Source of the DNA: Deltaproteobacteria bacterium
Lineage (GTDB): Bacteria > Myxococcota_A > Polyangia > Polyangiales > Polyangiaceae
DNA: 64,000 nt
Direction: 5' to 3'
NCBI GenBank assembly: GCA_003235365.1
Contig: QJWJ01000115.1
Location: 1-64,000 of the forward strand
Position 1 is the first letter of the stretch; each line of letters opens with the position of its first letter. Below the pieces are notes generated by a model. That model was not told the origin of the DNA. It saw nothing but the letters and a program-made list of their open reading frames with translations, and searched no databases. Positions 59,785 through 64,000 of this stretch are shown here, one piece after another. A program made the translations under genes and the position numbers.

Positions 59785-61131
59785 ATGGGAGAAGCGCTGC
59801 GCCAACGCTACATCGCCATCATCGGAGCAGGGCCCGCTGGATTCTTCGCAGCTGAAGCGCTCCTGAAGCAACCAGACATTCGCGTCGATCTCTTCGAGCG
59901 CCTCGCCGCGCCGTACGGCCTGGTGCGGTACGGCGTTGCGCCTGACCACCAGAAGATCAAGTCCGTAGAAAGTGGCTTCGCGCGTACCGGACAGCATGAG
60001 CGACTGCGCTACTTTGGCAACGTCACCGTAGGCCGAGACATCACCACGGCGGAGCTACTCGGCCTCTACGAACAGGTCGTCTTTGCCACCGGATGTGAAC
60101 AGGCGAAAGAACTGGGTGTAGCAGGAGAAGATCTCACAGGTGTACACTCGGCACTGGAAGTCGTGTCGTGGTACAACGGTCACCCCGACTACACGAAGCG
60201 CGATATCGATCTCGGAGTCACTAGGGTGGCGGTCGTCGGTGCCGGTGACGTATCGATGGACCTCGGCAGATTGCTGACCAGTGGTCAGGCTGAACTGGCC
60301 AAGACTGACATGCCTGAGTATGCACTGGCGCGGTTCGCCAAACGCGAAGTTCGTCACGTACACTTTCTGGTGCGCCGCGGCCCGCAACACGCGAGCTTTG
60401 CCTTGAAGGAGCTCCGCGGCCTGCTGGACCGACCGGGGATCGGCGTGTCCTGCGACCTGCAGTTGCTCGAACGAGCAATGTCCGATGCAGAACTCCCCAA
60501 AGCGCAGCTCGCGAAGCTCGAGTATTTGGCCGCACGATGCAAGGAGTCCCCAACGGGCGATGCGACGCTCCACTTCGACTTCTTGCGTTCACCCAAGACA
60601 TTTATCGGCGAGCGAGGGCGTTTGACCTCAATCGAGCTCGCCATCAACGCCCTGCAATCGCGCCCCGACGGGTCGGCCAGAGCCGTCGACTCCGGACGGA
60701 CCGAGGTGCTCGACGCGGGGTTGGCAATTCTAGCGGTAGGATATCGGAGCCACTCCATCCCCGGGTTGCCGATAGCACCCGACAGCGGGATCGCGGCGAA
60801 TACCGACGGCCAACTGCTGCGTGACGACGGCACACTGGATCCGCAGACGTACGCCGTGGGATGGCTCAAGCGCGGTCCCCAAGGTGTCATCGGCACGAAC
60901 AAGGGCGACGCCAAAGCAACGGTCGACCGAATGCTGCAAAACCTCGGCGATCCGACCAAGCCGCCACCGGCGATCGAACAACTCCTCGACGCTCGGGGGG
61001 TCCGGCACCTATCATTCAAGCAATGGCTCCAACTCGACGAGCTGGAACGCGCGCGGGGTGCCGAAGTGGGCAAACCCAGAGAGAAGCTGATCGACATCGA
61101 TCAAGCGCTCGCCGCGCTCGGAGCATCGTGA
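59785..61131 (+). CDS. Ferredoxin/adrenodoxin-NADP(+) reductase (FprA-like)
   Basis: The 448-residue flavoprotein transfers electrons between NADPH and ferredoxin. The FAD motif is IAIIGAGPAGFFAAEALLKQ. APYGLVRYGVAPDHQKIKSV and the NADPH motif VAVVGAGDVSMDLGRLL are typical of adrenodoxin-reductase-type FprA, and the C-terminal GWLKRGPQGVIGTNKGDA is the family's conserved nucleotide-contact region. The GxGNVxxD motif has Asp in place of Asn (GAGDVSMD). ATG 59785 is chosen; an upstream TTG at 59767 would add six residues and lies inside the probable promoter. Its stop overlaps the GTG of the Sel1 lipoprotein gene (GTGA), so both are translated together. Confidence 0.93.
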   Translation: MGEALRQRYIAIIGAGPAGFFAAEALLKQPDIRVDLFERLAAPYGLVRYGVAPDHQKIKSVESGFARTGQHERLRYFGNVTVGRDITTAELLGLYEQVVFATGCEQAKELGVAGEDLTGVHSALEVVSWYNGHPDYTKRDIDLGVTRVAVVGAGDVSMDLGRLLTSGQAELAKTDMPEYALARFAKREVRHVHFLVRRGPQHASFALKELRGLLDRPGIGVSCDLQLLERAMSDAELPKAQLAKLEYLAARCKESPTGDATLHFDFLRSPKTFIGERGRLTSIELAINALQSRPDGSARAVDSGRTEVLDAGLAILAVGYRSHSIPGLPIAPDSGIAANTDGQLLRDDGTLDPQTYAVGWLKRGPQGVIGTNKGDAKATVDRMLQNLGDPTKPPPAIEQLLDARGVRHLSFKQWLQLDELERARGAEVGKPREKLIDIDQALAALGAS

Positions 61132-61553
61132 TCGGGGCACGCTGGCAGCACACGTTCGCGCTTGGAGCAGGATTGGCGCTGACCGGGTGTGGCGGCTCGA
61201 GCCCCGAAGCCAACTCCGCGGCACAGGCCGCGGCCGTAAGTCAGAGCAGCGGCTGCGCCAATCAAGCCGCCTGCCAGAGCCAGTGCGGCTCCGGTGATGC
61301 GGCGGCCTGTGGAAAGCTCGGGCGCATGTTCGAGACCGGCGACGGCGCTCCTCAAGACTACGACCAGGCCGCCGCAAACTACGAAAAGGCATGCGACGGC
61401 GGGCAGCACGAGTCGTGCGCGCACCTGGCGATGATGTACGACATCGGCCTCGCCGTCGAAGAGGACCCTCAGAAGGCGGCGGAGCTCTACGCCAGAGCGT
61501 GCGATAGTGGCAACCGCTGGGCGTGCAAACGCAGCGAGCAACTCAAACGGTAG
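61128..61553 (+). CDS. Sel1-repeat lipoprotein
   Basis: The 141-residue product has a lipobox (LGAGLALTGCGG) and three Sel1-like repeats, visible as CGKLGRMFETGDGAPQDYDQAAANYEKACDGG-type units: GQHESCAHLAMMYDIG and GNRWACKRSEQLKR. The repeats are solenoids that mediate protein contacts in the periplasm. The cysteines at regular positions (ACQSQCGS, ACGKLG, SCAHLA, ACKRS) may form disulfides within each repeat. The GTG at 61128 overlaps the reductase TGA by four bases and begins a good signal peptide; the longer open frame upstream is the shadow of the reductase gene. Its functional link to the reductase is unclear. Confidence 0.85.
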   Translation: MIGARWQHTFALGAGLALTGCGGSSPEANSAAQAAAVSQSSGCANQAACQSQCGSGDAAACGKLGRMFETGDGAPQDYDQAAANYEKACDGGQHESCAHLAMMYDIGLAVEEDPQKAAELYARACDSGNRWACKRSEQLKR

Positions 61554-61599
61554 TCTCTCCCTGGCGAGGGTGCAGGAAACTTCCAGACGTCCAAACGAC

Positions 61600-61630
61600 T
61601 CGGCTCACCGAGCTGATCCCAGTGAGCCGA
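61600..61630. terminator. Stem-loop between convergent genes
   Basis: TCGGCTCAC (61600-61608) and GTGAGCCGA (61622-61630) form a perfect nine-base stem over a 13-base loop. It lies between the Sel1 lipoprotein and the ABC ATPase gene. No T-run is visible. Confidence 0.55.
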
Positions 61631-61685
61631 ATCCTCTAGTCCTCTCGATTCGGACGCCCGATGACCCGAGAGCGGTACGTCCCGA

Positions 61686-62564
61686 TCAGGCAACTTCGCG
61701 CCGAGCCGTCGACAGTTCCCCGTCGTCGTCGTCGGCTTCGGACTCGTCGTCATTGACGTCACCGTTGCCGGCCCCGGCGCGCTCTCGTTTGTGGTCCTGA
61801 TCTTCGAGGAACTCGATCATCTGTCCGCGCAGTGCGTAGTACTCGGGATGCTCCAAGACTACCGTGCGAACGCGCGGGCGCTCGAAAGGCACGTCGATGA
61901 TCTGGCCGACCCGCGCGGCTGGACCATTGGTCATCATCACGATTCGATCCGCAACGTACAGTGCCTCGTCGACGTCGTGGGTCACCATCAGCGCCGTCTT
62001 CCCATCGGACTGAAGCATGTCGAGCAGCACCTCCTGCAGCTCCATGCGCGTCAGAGAATCCAGCATGCCGAAGGGTTCGTCCAACAACAGCATCTTGGGA
62101 GAGATGGCAAAGGCTCGCGCGATGCCCACGCGCTGCTGCATGCCGGTGGACAACTCCTTCGGTGTCTTCTGCATCGCGTCCGCAAGGCCGACAAGCTGCA
62201 AGTAGTAACCGGCGATATCCTGCCGTTCTCGACGGCTGACGTGCGGGTACACTCTGTCGACGCCCAACAGCACGTTCTCGAGCGCAGTCAACCACGGCAT
62301 CAGACATGGCGCCTGAAAGACGACGCCTCGATCCGGCCCGGGCCCATGGATCTCGCGATTGTCGACCAACACACCACCCTGGGTGATGTCGTTCAGGCCG
62401 GCAACCATGCTCAGTACTGTCGACTTGCCGCAGCCGGAATGACCGAGCAGCGCGACGATCTCTCCCTTCTGCAACCGAAGGTTGAAATCCTCGACGATGA
62501 CCGCTGGACCCTTAGGGGTCTCGTAGGTCTTGCCCAGGTTCGATAGTTCTACGAATGCGGCCAT
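61686..62564 (-). CDS. Nitrate-type ABC transporter ATPase, NrtD-like
   Basis: The 292-residue product is an ABC ATPase with Walker [10 protein letters not shown], signature [14 protein letters not shown], Walker [13 protein letters not shown] and switch His [30 protein letters not shown] places it in the nitrate/sulfonate/taurine importer branch. The C-terminal 30 residues (from HKRERAGAG) are a low-complexity acidic tail. ATG 62564 is preceded by GGAG. It is the last gene visible of an operon transcribed toward lower coordinates: permease, ATPase, ATPase. The substrate could be nitrate, cyanate or an alkane sulfonate; nitrate is favoured because two ATPases (NrtC and NrtD types) occur together. 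Confidence 0.9.
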   Translation of the reverse strand: MAAFVELSNLGKTYETPKGPAVIVEDFNLRLQKGEIVALLGHSGCGKSTVLSMVAGLNDITQGGVLVDNREIHGPGPDRGVVFQAPCLMPWLTALENVLLGVDRVYPHVSRRERQDIAGYYLQLVGLADAMQKTPKELSTGMQQRVGIARAFAISPKMLLLDEPFGMLDSLTRMELQEVLLDMLQSDGKTALMVTHDVDEALYVADRIVMMTNGPAARVGQIIDVPFERPRVRTVVLEHPEYYALRGQMIEFLEDQDHKRERAGAGNGDVNDDESEADDDDGELSTARREVA

Positions 62565-62606
62565 GTCAGATTGCTCCGTTCGGGTTCATCAGGCAGATGG
62601 GGCTCA

Positions 62607-63467
62607 TCACGCTGCGGTCAAGTCTATGGGTTGGGCGGAAGGAGGCTTGATGCGGATGACGCCGCTTGGATCCTTCGCCTCGTACTCGCGATTGCGACGA
62701 CGACATTCAATCAAGTACTCAGTCAGCTCGTTCCGAATTCGTTTGAAGTCCGGATCCGAGTTGAGCTCCGTGGGATCGCGCGGCTTGGCCAGATGTACGT
62801 CGAAACACGGGCCGAGCGTCGCATTCGGGCCCGGGCGAAGGGGGATGATTCGGTCTGCCAAGAGGATTGCCTCGTCGACGTCGTTGGTAATCAACAATGC
62901 CGTGCGCTCTCCTTGCGTGATGATCTTGCCAATCTCCTTTTGCAGAGTTCCGCGGGTGAGGGCGTCCAACGCGCCGAGGGGCTCGTCCAACAGCAACATC
63001 CGTGGCTCCATCGCCAAAGCGCGTGCGACGGAAACGCGCTGGCGCATACCACCGGACAACTCGTGGGGCTTCTTTCCGATTGCCGGCGTCAGATTGACCA
63101 TCTCGACGTACTTCAGCGCGTGGGCACGGCGCTTGGCCTTACCCCAATCGGGATACACCGTGTCCACCGCCAACATGACGTTCTCGAGTACGGTGAGCCA
63201 GGGCAGCAACGAGTAGTTCTGAAAAATCACGCCGCGGTCGGGGCCCGCACCCTTGATGGCCTTACCATCGAAGGTCAGCGATCCGTTGCTCGCTTCGACC
63301 AAGCCAGCCATCAAGGATACCAACGTGGTCTTTCCGCTTCCGGAGAAGCCGACGATCGCGACGAACTCTCCTTCTTCGATTTCCAGGTTGATGTCCTCGA
63401 GCACGTCCGTCCGGTTGACCCCCTCGCCGTAGGACTTGCTCACGCTCTTCAGTTCCAACAGTGCCAT
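62607..63467 (-). CDS. Nitrate-type ABC transporter ATPase, NrtC-like
   Basis: The 286-residue product is an ABC ATPase with Walker [10 protein letters not shown], signature [15 protein letters not shown], Walker [13 protein letters not shown], and an Asn in the switch position ([11 protein letters not shown]) instead of the usual His. [22 protein letters not shown] is typical of the NrtC/NrtD branch, while the large solute-binding extension of cyanobacterial NrtC is absent. A charged C-terminal tail of about 50 residues follows the ATPase domain. GAGGAG lies eight bases before the ATG. It probably forms a heterodimer with the second ATPase encoded 42 bases downstream, coupling ATP hydrolysis to the permease. 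Confidence 0.9.
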   Translation of the reverse strand: MALLELKSVSKSYGEGVNRTDVLEDINLEIEEGEFVAIVGFSGSGKTTLVSLMAGLVEASNGSLTFDGKAIKGAGPDRGVIFQNYSLLPWLTVLENVMLAVDTVYPDWGKAKRRAHALKYVEMVNLTPAIGKKPHELSGGMRQRVSVARALAMEPRMLLLDEPLGALDALTRGTLQKEIGKIITQGERTALLITNDVDEAILLADRIIPLRPGPNATLGPCFDVHLAKPRDPTELNSDPDFKRIRNELTEYLIECRRRNREYEAKDPSGVIRIKPPSAQPIDLTAA

Positions 63468-63506
63468 GACAATCTCCTCAGACTCTCTACGACGACGCCC
63501 TTCGAA

Positions 63507-64000
63507 TCAGGCACTGACCGCCGAATCGTAACTGACTGAACGCTGCAGAATGATCATGACGCGGTCGAGCAGGAACCCGATGAAACCAATCGTGAACACG
63601 GCAACGATGATCTGCGCCAGGGTTTGGCTGCTGCCATTCTGGAACATATCCCAAACGAACTTCCCGAGGCCGGGGTTCTGAGCCAGCATTTCCGCGGCGA
63701 TGAGCACCATCCAACCCACGCCCAGCGAGATGCGCAGTCCAGCGAAGATGAGCGGCAGCGCGGAGGGCACGACGATCTTCCGGATCCGCGTCCAAAAGCC
63801 GAGGTTGAGCACCTTCGCGACGTTGACGTGGTCCTTCTCGATGGAGGCCACCCCGAGCCCCGTGTTCACCAACGTGGGCCAAAGGGAGCAAAGGGAAACA
63901 GTCAGCGCCGAACTGATGAACGACTTTTCGAACCACGCGCTTCGTGGGTCAGTCGTGTACAACGCTCCCACCACGATCATCACGATTGGGAGCCAGGCAA
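63507..64000 (-). CDS. Nitrate-type ABC transporter permease, NrtB-like (5' end outside window)
   Basis: This partial gene enters from beyond the window end; the frame is open to base 64000 ([15 protein letters not shown]) and the true start is not seen. The visible 164 codons are the C-terminal part of an ABC permease with several membrane helices. A typical EAA loop is in [39 protein letters not shown], here cited as two parts: positions about 63750-63830 on the minus strand. The motif resembles NrtB, which imports nitrate. ABC ATPase genes follow after 39 bases. The substrate-binding protein gene is presumably upstream and outside the window. Confidence 0.88.
   Translation of the reverse strand, partial: AWLPIVMIVVGALYTTDPRSAWFEKSFISSALTVSLCSLWPTLVNTGLGVASIEKDHVNVAKVLNLGFWTRIRKIVVPSALPLIFAGLRISLGVGWMVLIAAEMLAQNPGLGKFVWDMFQNGSSQTLAQIIVAVFTIGFIGFLLDRVMIILQRSVSYDSAVSA

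Noticed and set aside
1..64000. CRISPR arrays, IS elements, prophage, rRNA or tRNA genes
   Set aside because: No regularly spaced repeats, transposase, integrase or recognisable RNA gene was seen; a covariance search for tRNA was not possible by eye.

Overview
The window reads as chromosomal DNA of a high-GC, Gram-negative member of the Myxococcota, probably a Polyangia-type myxobacterium. This is an inference. It rests on GC-rich codon use, many putative lipoproteins and Pro/Ala-rich secreted proteins, FG-GAP and c-type cytochrome lipoproteins, a REC-REC-PilZ protein with a long Pro-rich linker, sigma-54 promoters with an enhancer-binding-type regulator, and a squalene-synthase-type enzyme. 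No rRNA, tRNA, CRISPR array, IS element or prophage was recognised.

Layout. 1-5.6 kb holds a carbonic anhydrase and VAT-1-like reductase pair, an EEP-family lipoprotein and an outer-membrane protein, and a sigma-54 activator-like regulator that lacks the GAFTGA loop. A sigma-54 promoter and three direct repeats lie upstream of that regulator. 5.9-12 kb holds surface or secreted proteins, a two-haem cytochrome lipoprotein, a thiopurine methyltransferase divergent from an AlkB-like dioxygenase, and a lipoprotein. 12-13.8 kb is glyA with a clear ZTP (pfl) riboswitch and promoter. 13.8-18.8 kb is an overlapping operon of a membrane/toroid protein, a small membrane protein, an HTTM protein and an AmpG-like transporter. 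19-28.4 kb holds a secreted protein, an FG-GAP/cytochrome fusion, a HupE-like protein, protoporphyrinogen oxidase, an RpiB-family isomerase and a SNF2 helicase. 28.7-32.5 kb is a stress island with a NarL-type response regulator, three universal stress proteins and a CBS protein; two of its transcription units start from near-consensus sigma-54 promoters. 32.4-35.5 kb holds a squalene-synthase-family enzyme and a periplasmic-binding-fold/GAF protein with no output domain.

The most striking region is 35.6-53.5 kb. It is a minus-strand operon of five very large genes; the first four join by ATGA overlaps and the fifth follows after one base. In transcription order it encodes a duplicated CapC/PgsC membrane protein with a 600-residue tail, a secreted 794-residue protein, a lipoprotein with a poly-gamma-glutamate-hydrolase-like motif, a 1638-residue secreted protein with a helical-repeat-like middle and a probable C-terminal beta-barrel, and a CapB/PgsB ligase fused behind about 640 residues of HEAT-repeat-like sequence. 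A divergent CHASE2 pseudokinase gene shares its promoter region. I infer a Gram-negative poly-gamma-glutamate-type (amide-linked polymer) synthesis and export system. No CapA is present in the window.

53.6-64 kb holds an EptA/sulfatase-fold transferase, a DUF420 protein, the REC-REC-PilZ membrane protein, a ferredoxin-NADP reductase with a Sel1 lipoprotein, and the 3' part of a nitrate-type ABC importer operon (permease cut by the window end, then two ATPases).
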